Assembly: GCA_037501455.1 (NCBI GenBank)
Contig: CM074862.1
Coordinates: 82,080,001-82,144,000, forward strand
Length of the DNA stretch: 64,000 bases
DNA from: Lantana camara
Taxonomy: Eukaryota; Streptophyta; Magnoliopsida; Lamiales; Verbenaceae
Direction: 5' to 3'
Shown: positions 11,801 to 25,300 of the stretch, piece after piece
How positions within the stretch are numbered: the stretch's first letter is position 1
Layout: each line of letters starts with the position of its first letter
Translations under genes and position numbers: made by a program
The notes under the pieces: model-generated
What the model saw: only the letters and a program-made list of their open reading frames with translations
Database searches by the model: none
Told to the model about the DNA's origin: nothing

Positions 11801-13398
11801 CAGATCATTTTGATAATAAGAAGTTTGATATGTTTTACCGAAAAAATCTACCGTTCGAGTCCGTATAGCCCTAGAGCCCTATAAAATGAATCAAATAAAA
11901 TAAAAATTGGAAATACAAAATTGGATAATTATATACCAACGAGCTGATTTTATCCTGTTCGTCCACGTTAGACCAATTCTTTATTCGAACTATGCCTTGA
12001 ATTACAGTTCATGTTGAGTCTTTGAGTAGGATCCAACATATGTATATATGTATAGGATAATATTATATATGGATCCATCGAACGCAATACAAAACAAAAC
12101 GAAGAAGCAAAGATTAATAAAATCTTAAATTATCCGGTTAAATATAATGATTGTGTTGAATATTTTTGAAATTTAAAGAGAATGACTGAAACTTAACAAT
12201 TTATCGAAAAGAAATTCACCTCCTTTCTTCTCCGATGGCCGATGAGGGCTGAGGACGGATGCTCCTCGGCGGAAGGGGGTTAAAAACAGTGGTTGCTCGT
12301 GGGTCGAGATTTCAGGGATTCCTCAACCTTGAATTGGTGATAGATAAAGGCCCAATTGGACATAGATGAAGCCACAACCTTTGCGCGTCTATATATATAT
12401 GATTTTCCTCTTTTTAAAACGAAAATAACGCATGAAAATTGTCAAGTTCAGACAAGTCAAACGTAGAGTTAGAATTTATTTCCAAACCTTAGATTGGGGT
12501 TACAGTACATTATAGATTGGGGCATTATAGATTGGGGTTACAGTACATTATAGATTGGGGTAGACTAAAATTTATTCCAAACCTTGCAACACGACAACAA
12601 AGCATTCCTGAGGCTGCGGGTTGGTCAAGTCAATGTGGGTCCACAATACAAGCAGATAGCTCATTCGTAACTCTAAAGATGAGTTTACTTTCAAGGTTTG
12701 TTATCCATTGAGGCATTGAGACAAGATTATGAATAGTGAATTTTGTGGCTAAATTCCCAAAATTCCTTTTACTTCAATGTTTATCATTTGCTGGTATATA
12801 ACCCAAAAACATACATGTCTTTACTTTTCATTATTAAACTCGTTCCTTAATGGCTTTTTTTTTTTTACTTTTGCCCCTTTCTTAATTTTTAATTATGATG
12901 CATCAATACGGATACGATACAAATTCGACGATATAAATTTTTTTTTTTTTCAATTTTCATATGAAGTGTATGTCCGACAAGATATAATATGACAAAATAA
13001 GTACAAAACGTAGATATTTAACTAAATCAACCCTTGTTAGCAAAATTATTTTTTATTTAATAAGTACAAACGTTAGATATTTAATTACAATCAAATATTT
13101 AAAAGGTATATCAAGTATTTTTATTCATAACTTGTTCAATTATTGTTAAATTTTTAAAAATTTCGTACAAAGTTATTACGTTAAAAAACCTCATTACAAT
13201 TAGTCATTCCTTCACTTTCATCAAACAAAAATGCAGCATAATTATCCCCCTCACTCCCAATAAAAAAGACCTCCACATAGCCAATTTCTTGAAATTTGAT
13301 GAAAATGTTGGGGGCAAAAGAATAATTTCACCCCCGCCATGAATGCTGGCTAATTAGTCACCCTCTCTGAGCGTGACTATTTTTTCCATGATATTCTA
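8850..13398. other. Long AT-rich intergenic region, no gene seen
   Basis: About 4.5 kb of very AT-rich sequence with homopolymer tracts (for example poly-T near 9930-9948) and short unconvincing frames. The only GC-richer island, about 12225-12330, has no recognisable coding content. I see no transposon termini or RNA genes; old unrecognisable transposon remnants are likely. Confidence 0.5.
12491..12560. repeat. Short local duplication
   Basis: A 23-bp unit beginning AGATTGGGGTTACAGTACAT occurs at 12491-12513 and 12529-12551. A shortened copy (AGATTGGGGCATTAT) lies between them and a partial copy follows. It looks like replication slippage. Confidence 0.75.
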
Positions 13399-13403
13399 CC
13401 ATT

Positions 13404-13740
13404 TGTTGTGAAACAGAATCACAATAATCGCGAAGCAAACACGAAAATATAAAAGAGAGATTTCTTATTGAGAGAAACTATAGAAATTGTATTTTGAATC
13501 GACTTATGAAATGAACGTACATAAGGCCCTATTTATAGGAAAAGTTTACAGTGTGAACTATTCTACATTTACCGTGCAAATTGTGGCTACCTTTATTGTG
13601 GCGGTGTGTTGTGGTGTAACCAGATTGTTAACAGCTAATGTTCACGTTCCTTCTACTTCATGCATCTTCTATTTTGACTTTCCATATTATCAACATTTAC
13701 GGCTTCCAAGCATGAAGTCATAATGTTTGACTTCTTAACA
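13404..13740 (-). repeat. Element A 3' LTR (337 bp)
   Basis: Starts TGTTGTGAAACAG and ends CTTAACA. A minus-strand TATA box, TATAAATA, lies at 13537-13530. The partner is the LTR at 55092-55426. Confidence 0.93.
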
Positions 13741-15416
13741 CTTCCCCTTGCGAAGCCAACATAGATATCTCTTCCATATACGTTTTTCGTGTTGCCTCAT
13801 TAAAAACCTTATCAGGAAAAACCCAGTGGGACAGAAACCCGAAGAAGGAAAAGAGTACAGCTGCGCAGGCTCCTCTTGATGTTGACATTGGTGAGATCTT
13901 CTCATAGATCTCGAAGATGACGCATTCCAATGTCATATACATGTTTCTTGAAAGTTGTAGTGGGAAGAGCCTTTGTGAAGAGATCTGCTGAGTTGTCACA
14001 TGATTAAACATACTGAACACTGATTTCTCCGTCCTTTTCAAGATCTTGCGTATATTGGAAGAACTTGGATGGATATGCTTGGTTCTATCACTTTTGATAT
14101 ATTCTTCCTTCATTAGAGCAATATATGCGGCATTGTCTTCATATATCATCGTTGGACTTTTATCAGCTGATACGCCATAGGAGGTTAAGATGTGTTGTGT
14201 TATCGATCTTAACCAAACATATTCTCGACTTGCCTCATGAAGTGCAATTGTCTCAGCATGGTTAGAGGAAGTAGCAACAAGGGTTTGCTTCTGTGATCGC
14301 TATGAGATTGCAGTGCCCCCAATTGTAAAGACAAAACTTGTTTGAGAAGCTTTGTGTGGATCTGATAAATATCCTGCATCTACATAGCCAACCAAAACTA
14401 GTTTTGCATCTTTAGAATAAAACAATCCCAAATCAATTATACCTCGAAGATATCGGAATAGATGTTTAATTCCATTCCAATGTCTTTTCGTTGGGGATGA
14501 GCTGAACCTTGCTAACAAATTAATTACAAAAGATATATCAGGTCTAGTACAATTAGCAAGATACATAAGTGCTCCAATAGCACTGAGGTATGGTGTCTCA
14601 GATCCGCGGACTTCCTCATTCTTTTCGCGAGGGCGAAAAGGATCTGTTTCTATACCAAGCGATCTCTCAATCATTGGAGTGCTTAAAGGGGTTGCTTTAT
14701 CCATGTTAAAGCATTTCAACACCTTTTCAGTATAAGTTGATTGATGAACGAAAATTCCATTTCGTTTATGCTTAATCTGCAAACTAAGACATTATTTGGT
14801 TTGTCCAAGATCTTTCATTTCAAACTCATTTTTCAAGTAAACTGTTGTTTCATGGATTTCCTTAGCAGTTCCAATGATGTTCAAATCATCGACATAGACT
14901 GCAATAATCACATATCCGGATGTTGTTTTCTTAATATATATGCATGGACAAATATGATTATTCACATATCCTTTCTTTGATAGAAATTCGCTCAAGCGAT
15001 TGTACCACAACTTTCTTGAATGAAAGTAATTTATTGAGATTTCCTCGATAATCTCATTTTGTGTCTCTTCTGGGACACATTCCTCATTTTGTGTCTCTTC
15101 TGGGACACTTTGTTCACTATTGGGGTCATTATTCACATTTGCTCCTTTTCTTTTACGAGGATTTTTATCTTTAGAGCCAATGGGTCTACCACGCTTCAGA
15201 CGTGCTATAAACTCGTGAGGGACATTCTTCTCGGATTGTCCCTTCGGAACCTCAATCCGAGCAGGAGCATTAACAACTGGTATATATGATTTAGTCACTC
15301 TTTTCGTATTTGTTAATGCATCTGGCTATTGATTTGCAATGCCTTGCAAATGTACAATCTTTTGTACTTCCATCTCGCACTGCTTTGTGCGTGGATCAAG
15401 ATGCAATAATGATGGT
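13741..15416 (-). pseudogene. Element A pol, distal part: RT remnant and RNase H
   Basis: Minus-strand frames at 15298-14792, 14782-14300 and 14149-13745 together give the end of a copia pol. They show the integrase/RT linker (ARLKRGRPIGSKDKNP), the RT motif YVDDLNIIG, and SLGIETDPFRP. The RNase H region includes YLANCTRPDISFVIN and KASQTSFVFTIGG, and the tail has IYEDNAAYIALMKE. The linker (EEISINY) joins directly to FHSRKLWYNRLSEF, which sits only shortly before YVDD in the family. Most of the RT fingers and palm, with the first catalytic Asp, is therefore missing. Frameshifts separate the pieces, and a stop lies near 15320 beside the B insertion. A decapeptide, VPEETQNEEC-like, is duplicated in the linker. 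Non-functional. Confidence 0.88.
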
Positions 15417-15421
15417 GTATA

Positions 15422-16843
15422 TGTTGTGTTGTTTTACTTAAGTTAAAACCAATCGTGCAAGTGTACACTAACATACGCGTAACACAATAGGATCGTACCC
15501 ACAGAGAAGGGAAATCAATCACTACTCAACACTTCTTTCTAATCTAAAGACCGAATGAAATTCAGAGGTTGTTTATTAATCTACTAAACTGAATTTAAAC
15601 AATTAACCAGAGTAAAATAGATAACAATTAAACACACGGATTAAAATCAATAAACTAAGCAGGCAGGGGAAAGTCATGAATCATACAATCAAGAGTCAAT
15701 ATAATACTCGTCTGGCAAGTGTAATTCTACAACCTAGTCATTTATATTTGTATTATCCTCTCTCAAGGTGTAACCAAGTGTTTAATTAGTGTTCAATGTT
15801 GCTCTCGCAATCATCAATAGTTAATTAAACCATATGAACAAGACTAGTACAATTTCGTATTCTAGCGGCTCGGCTTGGAATATGATTATTGTTGTATAAG
15901 CTAGAACTAAATCTCTTTGTATCCTACAACTTACAAGTTATGAAAACAATCAAAACTACCATCAATCTCTCGATATTTAGGCAATTATAAAACATGATAA
16001 GGGTGATCAGGCCATCGCAATTCAATTCAAACCTGTTTTCAAACTAAGAATTAACACAAGTCATTCAAGTATCATATCAAACACCTATCATGCATTTATC
16101 ATCACTCCCCTAGCCCTAGAGAATTAGCTACTCATAATTAAAGCAAAACTCATAAAACTAAAGGAAATTGTATTAAAAGAATTCATATTCATCAAAGCTA
16201 AACAAAGTCTAAGAATCAAAACCAAAAACATTCTAGAAAATCTAGAAAAACAAATCTAACATAAGAAACTAAATTAGGAGGAATTAGTTTGATAATCAAA
16301 ACAATAATAAAATCGGAAAACTGAAATCGTTCTAAGAATTTAATCCTCTCGTTTTCTCGAAATCTCTGAAAAACTCCTGCGAACTCCGTGTCTTTTTCTC
16401 CAAAATTAGGTCACAACCTGGAAGAAAAACTCTCTCAAAAAGACTCCAAAACATACTTAAATAGCAGTCCTAATTGTTCTCTCGTCGACTCCTGGTAACG
16501 GGCGTTACCCACCTATTGTTAACGCCCATTACTGCTGAAATCGCAATAAAGCCTTTATTAGTGGTAACGGGCCTTACCACTTTCCTTCTATAGTTACCCC
16601 TCCTCTCTCGCCAAAGCAATGCTCCTGCCTCTGGTAACGGGGGTTACTGAATTTGTTCTCCCATAAGGTAACGAGAGTTACTCATTTTTTCACCAAAAAT
16701 GCGTGAATTCTCTTGGCTTCGCTGTTTCTTATCTCCAACTCCTAAACCACCTAAATGGAGCAAAACAAACACATAAACGCATCAAACGGCACAAAAATAT
16801 ACTCTAATTAACACTTAAACTCACACAAATTCTACACTTAACA
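15422..16843 (-). repeat. Element B 3' LTR (1422 bp)
   Basis: Starts TGTTGTGTTGTTTTAC and ends CTTAACA. It aligns along its length with 50161-51592, with scattered substitutions and a small indel in the inverted-repeat region. A minus-strand TATA-like CTATTTAAGTATG lies at about 16465-16453. Confidence 0.93.
16494..16681. promoter_or_regulatory. Array of GTAACG...CGTTAC inverted repeats in element B LTR
   Basis: Five near-palindromes lie upstream (in minus orientation) of the TATA-like box. They are GGTAACGGGCGTTACC (16494-16509), GTTAACGCCCATTAC (16518-16532), GGTAACGGGCCTTACC (16563-16578), GGTAACGGGGGTTAC (16633-16647) and GGTAACGAGAGTTAC (16667-16681). A half-site, AGTTACC, lies near 16592. 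The matching array in the other LTR is at about 51234-51432. Several contain AACGG, the core bound by plant three-repeat MYB proteins; that link is inference. Confidence 0.7.
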
Positions 16844-18383
16844 AATCCCCCCACACTTCACTATTGCTCGTCCTCGAGTAATACGAAAATGAAGAAAACA
16901 CATCCTCATCAAACCTTCTCCTAAAAGCAATCATCGAACCATCGCCTAAACAAGTCTAGCTAATCAAATCAAGTACTCAGAAACACAAGACCATAAAAAA
17001 TTAGTATGAGAAGTATACCCTTGTGTAGTGTGTGAATTCGAATGAAACAATGTACAAAGATTAGAATGACAAATTCACAATTTCATCCTAAGTTCTAATC
17101 ATCAACTTCAGAATATACTTTTCGCACCTATCTCCACTAATCGAATTAAATCAAGACTTAGGATCGGTAGGTCTTTCAAGCTTGTAATGTAGGCTTTGGG
17201 TAAGGTTATGAAATTTTTTGGATCAAGTGGCTACTCACCAAGCTTAAATCATTCAATCTTTAAACTCACGGCACTTCAATTTCGCCATTAAACACATAAT
17301 CCTTCCTCTTCCAACAATTGAACACTACACTCTCAATTTTACACTTCGCATAATTTTTCTTTTCTTTTCTTTTGCTCTTTCTTCTCTTTTTCATAACTTT
17401 TTTCACACTTTTTCTCATTCTTTTTTTTTTTCTTTCTCTACATATATCTCTCAATTCCAAACCTAAGAACAATTAAAAGGGGTCAAAAGATAGACATTCA
17501 CCATAAAAATCAAACAAGCAAGCCTTGGTGTAGAATTATCAAGGTGGTTATTCTTTGTCGCGCATTAGGCTTATAATGTGGCTACAAAAATCTTTGCACA
17601 ACAATTAGGCTCAACGGGGTCAATAAGATTACGTTATTTAGTGAAAAACGGCTAAAAAGAAAAGCTTATCATCCTCCGACAAGAATGTCTACTTCACTTC
17701 CTTAATCTTTCTTTAACTCAAAATTTCGCCTCGATAGGACTAAAATGCATCCTAATCAAATCTTAGACTCATCTGGAAATCATCAATTCACCTTTCTAGC
17801 AAAGTACATCATCTCATACAAAGGTGCTCAAAATATAAGGGCATACTAACACACTAATTCATCAAATCTCATGCAAATTTTCCTCAATTCAAAAAGCCCA
17901 ATTCATTCTAGCAAAAGCTCAACAATCAAACTTCAAAGAAAAAGTTCAAAACGAGGGAGAATTTTCAAAATTACTCAATTCTTAGCAACTCACAAGTGTA
18001 ACAAAACATCTAATCATGTAAGTATCCAATAAAACTCTCAGTCACATTCTATCCCCCCTCCCCCCCTTAATCTTTGCAATGTCCTCATGCAAAATAAAGA
18101 GTTAAAGGTCAAGAAAACTCCCTTATCGAATGAAGAACCGACAACGTGCTAGCAAAGCTTCTAAAGCCTAAGATATATAACTCGAAAAACACGGATCAAA
18201 TGCAAAGGCAATTGACAATCAACATGCATCTAACAAGCAACACACAAGTCACAAATACCAAGGAAAAGAAGGGCACATTGCAAAAAGAAATCATCTAATC
18301 CAAAACATTCGCAAAGAAATAAAAGTGTCAAGGGTATCAAATCTAACAATAAGTACTCAAACAAAATAGAATGTCAATAAGGT
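16844..18383. other. Element B internal non-coding region
   Basis: This lies between the 3' LTR of B and the insertion point of D. It begins (plus strand) with AATCCCCCCACACTTC, the complement of the polypurine tract. It is AT-rich, with a long pyrimidine-rich stretch on the plus strand (about 17340-17445) and no protein-like frame. It continues past D at 42776. Confidence 0.7.
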
Positions 18384-19303
18384 TGTAGACGATTAAATAA
18401 ACTTTATGTTATTAGTTTAATTTGCTATTTTATATTTTGCAATTATCCTAAATTTAATTTCAAAATTAAATAGTTAAATTAAATTGATATTATAATGTTT
18501 ATTTTATCAACAAATCAAGTGATGACACGTGTCAAATTGACATGTTTTGACCAATTAAATAAAGTCCTGCAGTCAAAGAAAGCTAGGACAAATCATATGG
18601 CGACAAGTGGCGTATTGCATCATACCAACCAATCAAATTCAAGTCTTATATTATCTCTTTAAAATAAAAATAAAAATATTAAAGAGATAAATAATTTATA
18701 TGGTTTATTTGATATTATCTCTTCAAAAAAATAAGAGATAATTATTAAATAAACTTTGACTTGAGCCACAAGTCTTGAATCCTACACCTATATAAAAGGG
18801 TCATGTGTAGTTCATTCAACACACAACACGAATTCAAGAAAGGCTAAAAATCTCTCTACAAATTCTAGAAAGGCTAAAAACCTTTCTGCAAGTTCAAGAA
18901 GAAGGCTAAAAACCTTTTTTCCCCGAAGTTATCAAATCTAGGCGTTTGATCCGTTATCAAGGCATTATACCGGCGAATCGGCGTTATATTCAAACTAAAT
19001 CCACGGAGTTACCGACGAGTTCATCTTCGTTCTTGGCGAAATTCTCCGAAATCCGGCGTTTGATTCGTAAACAAGTCGAAGGACCTACGGATTAACGTTA
19101 TTCAAGCTAAATTTGAAGTTGAAGAAGATCAAACCCCAAATTCATCAAGAACCGTTTGAAGATTCAACAACTTTAAATTTGAAGGAAGAATCAGAGGATC
19201 AAGTGAAGATTGAAGACCCGCTTTTACTTGAATTCTCAAATAATTTGTATTATCAATTCGATATTGACTAAAAATCAATAAACGCGAAATTTTAGTGCAA
19301 ACA
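18384..19303 (+). repeat. Element D 5' LTR (920 bp)
   Basis: Starts TGTAGACGATT and ends GTGCAAACA. A TATA box, TATATAAAAG, lies at 18789-18798. Just downstream, about 18836-18918, a unit like AGAAAGGCTAAAAACCTTT is repeated three times in the predicted leader; each unit contains a small inverted repeat (AAAGG...CCTTT). Confidence 0.93.
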
Positions 19304-19306
19304 GAT

Positions 19307-19324
19307 TGGCACGCCCGGTGGGAC
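19307..19324 (+). promoter_or_regulatory. Element D primer-binding site
   Basis: TGGCACGCCCGGTGGGAC begins three bases after the 5' LTR end and has the TGG start expected for pairing to a tRNA 3' end. The priming tRNA is not assigned here. Confidence 0.7.
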
Positions 19325-19372
19325 CATCTTACCTCTCATCTCTTCCTTCTCATACCAAAGTTCAAATATTCA

Positions 19373-22300
19373 ATGGCTCCTAAAATCCAACCCAACCCGA
19401 AGAATAAGGGAGCTGATGGCGCGAGTAAGGGAGCTGATGGGGCGAACCAACAAAGTCTGAAGAACAAAGGAGTTGATGGCACCGTGCGGTCTTCTACAGA
19501 CGGTCATGACTCAAAATCATCAGATGGTTCAAATCCCTCAACCCCTAGAGAAACTAGATCAAAGGAAACTCTTTTTACTGAAGAGGCGGAGACTAAGACT
19601 CTTGAAGAGCAAGTTGCCCAAATGGCTCAAGCAATGGCTAACTTGCAAAAGACTTTGGAGGATAAAGACTTCCAGATTGCTCAACTTATGAACAAGTTAG
19701 AAAATCGCGATCCTGGTCAGTTTAGTCGTAACCCTCAAACTTTTTCGGCTCAAGTTACTGATGGAAAACAAGTGAATTTTCTTCCTCAGAAGCACGACTC
19801 CGCGATGAGGATAAATAACTCCGCTGCATCCATCGCCGCTCTATCTGTGCAAGAACTGCAAAATATGATAACTAATACAATTAGAGCTCAGTATGGTGCA
19901 CCCTCTCAAAATTCTCCAACATACTCAAAACCGTATACTAAACGCATTGATTCTTTGAGGATGCCAATGGGTTATCAACCACCGAGTTTTCAGCAATTCG
20001 ATGGAAAGGGCAATCCGAAGCAACATATTGCTCATTTCGTGGAAACATACAACAATGCGGGGACATATGGTGATCATTTGGTGAAACAATTTGTGAGGTC
20101 ACTTAAAGGAAACGCTTTCGATTGGTATGTTGATTTAGAGCCAGAGTCGGTAGACAGTTGGAACCAGATGGAAAGAGAGTTCTTGAATCGTTTCTATAGC
20201 ACTCGTCGCACTGTAAGTATGATCGAGCTCACTAATGCAAAACAGTGGAAAGACGAACCGGTCATCGATTACATCAATCGTTGGCGAGCATTGAGTTTGA
20301 ATTGCAAGGATAGACTTTTAGAGATATCTGCAATAGAAATGTGTATTCAAGGCATGAATTGGGGATTGCTTTACATTTTACAAGGAATCAAGCCCCGAAC
20401 ATTCGAAGAATTGGCTACGAGAGCTCATGATATGGAACTAAGTATTGCACATTACGGTACTAACTTTCCGGCTGAAAATCAAAGAAAGGATAGAAGGGAT
20501 ATTCGGAGGAGTGAAAAATTCATCAAGCCTTTTGCAAGGGAATCTATGGCAGTGAAGGCAACACCTTTCAAAATTCCCTCCAAGGAAAAGAAGGTTGAGG
20601 CCAAAACAAAAGATCAACCAACGCAGGATGAAAGGCGTCGACTTACACTGAAAGAGATGCAAGAAAAGGAATATCCATTTCCAGACTCCGACGTCTCACA
20701 CATTTTTGATGAATTGCTGGCGAAAAAACTGATAGAGCTACCGCAGCCAAAACGCCCCGAGGAGAATGGGAAAGTGAATGACCCGAAATACTGCAAGTAT
20801 CATCGAGTCGTTAGCCACCCGATAGAGAAATGTTTTGTGTTGAAAGATAAGATCATGGCTCTAGCAAGAGAAGGAAAAATTATCCTTGAAAGTGAAGATG
20901 CAGCCGACGCAAACGCTACTAGTGTTGTAACTTCAACAAACGTCAATAAAGTTAAGAGCAACAAAAGTATGATGACATCACCAACACTATTAGGGGCATC
21001 CACAAAAATCCAGTTTGGAAGCTTGGAACCAATGTTAGTTTCAAAGTTGATGTCCAATAGAGAAGTTAAAGTTGAAGCACATACAACAACCAAAGTTGAA
21101 GATGATGATGAATGGACCGTAGTGACGCGTCGACGAAGGCAAAGGCGACGTGTAGAGCAGTTTCACCCTACTTGGATAAAAACATCAACTCCGATCAAGT
21201 ATAGACAAAGTGAGTCAAAGAGAAGGATGAGAGCACCTACCAACCATAAAAGGCCTTCAAACAATCGCTATTGGAAACCAATGACTTTGGGCGACTTTTT
21301 TTCGAATAAATACTTCAAAGAAAATATGAGTCCAACCTCCTATGACGAAAAAATTTCCCATGTTGTTTCTTGTCATGTTACTAGCGCGATAATTGCCTTC
21401 ACGGACGATGATTTGTTACTAGGACCGAAACCGCACAATCGACCACTTTTCGTCTCAGGATTCATGCAAGGAGAGAAAGTTAACCGCATATTGATCGATG
21501 GAGGTTCAGCCGTTAATATCATGCCAAATTCCACTATGAAGAAGTTGGGAATCTCTGTCGAAGAATTATCTCAAAGCCGTCTGACCATTCAAGGATTCAA
21601 TCAAGGAGGACAACGAGCTATAGGAATGATTCGAGCAGATCTTCGAATTGGAGAACTGAAGGCAAGCACTCTACTTCATATGATTGATGCTAGGACTTCT
21701 TATAACCTTTTATTAGGGCGACCATGGATCCACGAAAATAATGTTATTCCATCTACCCTACATCAATGTTTTAAGTATCTGAAAGATGGAGAAATCATGA
21801 AAGTGGATGCGGATGCAAAACCCTTTACTGATGCGGAATCCCACTTTGCTGATGCCAAATTATACTTGGACCCGGAAGTTATGCATGAAGAAAAAGTCAA
21901 TAACTTTGAAGTTTCGAAATCGAACCTGATAATGCCCATCACCAGTTTGAATTCGACAAATGGACCATCTCCAACAATGTCATCAGGAGAAATAAAAGGA
22001 GTATTTGATCCGAAGGCTTACACACTCTTAGAAAGATCAGGATACGACTTTTCTAGCCCGTCAACCTTAGGTTGCTTAAAACCCGAGTTAACCGGTGAGA
22101 AGATTCATGGGCTTACAGAGACGCAACATAAAATGAAGGAGAAAGGACTTCGTGTTGATCAGCCTAAGTTGGGCGTAGGATACACTCGTATGGAGCCACT
22201 AAGAATACGCGTGTCCTGGAAAGATAAACGAGTGAACGTGCAACACATATCTGCGTTAAGAATTGAAACTGATAAGAAGAATAAACGTGTTTCAGTGTTT

Positions 22301-25300
22301 GATCGACTCGGTGCTCCTATGAAACATCTTTTTGTGTTCAAGAGACTCGGGTCTAAGGGCCAAAAGACTTTTGAGGATAAACATGCATCAAACCATCGTT
22401 CTGTGTCCGATCGTCTTGGAGAGAGCGCAAAAGCTGATAGGGACATAACTCATGGGGAGTCAATAGAACCACAAACGGGACAAGGTCAGACTCTTCACTT
22501 TTCAACTGGGGGCATGTCCCTGCTTATTACTTCGGAAGGACCGGTCACCATAAAGACATGCCACCATATCTCAATCGATGAAGATCTTAACTTTGAAGTG
22601 GTGGAAGACGAAGTCGAAGAGGCACCACCACAACTTGAAGACGGCGTACAAGCAACTGTAGATGAGTTACGAGAAATTAACCTCGGAACACTAGAAGAAC
22701 ATCAACCTACTTTTGTAAGTGCACTTCTGTCTTCTGAAGAAATGATCCAATATACAAGTCTCCTAAAGGAATACAAGGATGTCTTCGCTTGGACGTACAA
22801 GGAAATGCCTGGGTTGGATCCAAAGATTGCAACTCACCGTCTTGGCGTAAAGCATGGAGTTTGATCAGTAAAACAATCGCAACGAGTATGCCGTCCAGAA
22901 TTAGTTCCTTTAATCGAAGCCGAAGTCTACGCACTTATTGATGCTGGGTTCATTAGGGAAGTCAAATACCCCACTTGGATTTCCAGCATTGTTCCAGTCA
23001 AGCAGAAGAATGGTCAAATTCGCATATGTGTTGACTTCAGAGACTTGAATAAGGCATGCCCAAAGGATGACTTTCCGCTACCTGTTATTGAACTTATGGT
23101 TGATGCGACTACCGGACACGAAGCCTTATCTTTTATGGATGGATGTTCAGGATATAATTAAATCAGAATGTCGCCCCAAGATGAGGAGTGTACTGCATTT
23201 CGTACGCCAAAGGGTATTTACTGTTACAAAGTTATGCCTTTTGGACTAAAAAATGCGGGTGCTACATATCAACGTGCTATGCAAAACATCTTTGATGATA
23301 TGTTGCACAAGAACGTGGAGTGTTATGTGGACGACATCGTAGTTAAAACCGAGAAAAGAGATGGCCATCTTAAGGATCTACAAGTTGTGTTTGACAGGCT
23401 CCGTAAGTATAATTTGAAGATGAACCCCCTTAAATGTGCTTTCGGTGTTACTTCGGGAAAATTCCTTGGTTTCATAGTTCGCCACCGTGGAATTGAAGTT
23501 GATCCCGCCAAGATAGATGCTATCCAAAGGATGCCCGCACCAAGAAATCTTAAGGATTTGAGAAGTTTACAGGGTAATCTAGTGTTTATTCGAAGGTTCA
23601 TATCAAATTTGGCAGGAAGATGTCAACCTTTCAGTCATCTCATGAAAAAAGGCGTTAATTTTGAATGGGATAAAGGATGTCAAAACGCGTTTGAAAGTAT
23701 CAAAGAGCATCTCATGAATCCGCCAGTATTAGGAGCTCCAATACCAGGTAAAGCTCTTATCCTATATATTGCTGTGCAAGAATGGTCAATCGGGGCCCTA
23801 TTGGGACAAGAAAATGAAGAAGGGAAGGAGAGAGCATTATATTATCTTAGCAGGACCTTGACTGGAAATGAGTTAAAATATTCTCCGGTTGAAAAGATAT
23901 GTTTGGCTTTGTTCTACGCGATCAAGAAGCTAAGGCATTACTTTGAGGCACATTCCATAAAGCTCATATCTCGAGCTGATCCGGTCAAGTATGTAATGTC
24001 GAAACCAGTGTTATCCGGACGGTTAGCTAAGTGGTCAATCATATTTAATCAGTACGAGATAACATATGTATCTCAGAAAGCTGTGAAAGGCCAAGCCCTC
24101 ACCAATTTCCTAGCTGATCATCCAATTCCAACGGAGTGGGAACTTTCCGATGACTTTCCCGATGAAGAAGTCTTCTTTGTCGAGCCTTTACCAACTTGGA
24201 TGATGTTCTTCGATGGATCGGCTCGATCAAATGGAGCAGGAGCAAGGGTGGTTTTTGTCTCTCCGGAGAGGCTTGTTTTAACATACTCTTTCGTGTTTAC
24301 TGAATTGTGCTCAAATAATGTTGCTGAGTACCAAGCTCTGATTATTGGACTTCAAATGGCACAAGAAATGAAGATTCTCAGTATAGAAGTATACGGTGAC
24401 TCCAAACTGATAATCAACCAACTCCTAAATGAGTATGAGATCAAGAAAGAAGATTTGATCCCCTACTATCAACAAGCGTCGGTTTTGATGACCAAATTTG
24501 AGAATATAATTTTGAGTCATATACCACGGGCAGAAAATAGAATGGCCGATGCTTTGGCTAATTTGGCGACTGTTATGGCCCTATCAAAAGAGGAAACAAC
24601 AAGTGTGCCCGTGTGCAATCGTTGGGTTGTGCCATTATCAAGTGGATCTGATATTGAAAATATAAATGCCATATCAATCTTGGTTGATGAAGAGGATGAT
24701 TGGAGGACTCCATTGATTGCCTACTTAAAGCACGGAAAATTGCCATCAAATCCTCGACATAAAACTGAAGTGCGTAGACGAGTTCCTCGCTTTATTTTGT
24801 ACAAAGATACTTTGTATCGACGTTCTTTTGAGGGAACTTATCAGCGTTGCTTAAATGGTGAGGAGACTCTCGAAGCTATGACAGAAGTGCATTCAGGAGT
24901 ATGTGGAGCACATCAATCAGGTCCAAAACTACATTTTCGGATCAAAAGGATGGACTATTATTGGCCTACTATGGTTAAAGATTGCTTGGATCATGCAAGG
25001 AAATGTGAAGCATGTCAGATACACGCCAATTTTATTCACCAAGCTCCTGAACCTTTACATCCTACAGTAGCTTCATGGCCATTCGATGCGTGGGGTCTTG
25101 ACGTAGTGGGTCCAATAACTCCTAAATCTTCAGGTGGTCATTCCTACATATTGGCAGCTACTAATTACTTCTCAAAGTGGGCGGAAGCATTACCCCTTAA
25201 AGAGGTGAAAAAGGAAGCAGTAGTTGAGTTCATCCAAAATAATTTGATTTTTAGATATGGGGTGCCTCGATACATCATCACTGATAATGGTAAACCCTTT

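Noticed and set aside
12225..12330. GC-richer island as a possible gene fragment
   Set aside because: Too short, no sustained frame and no motif on either strand.
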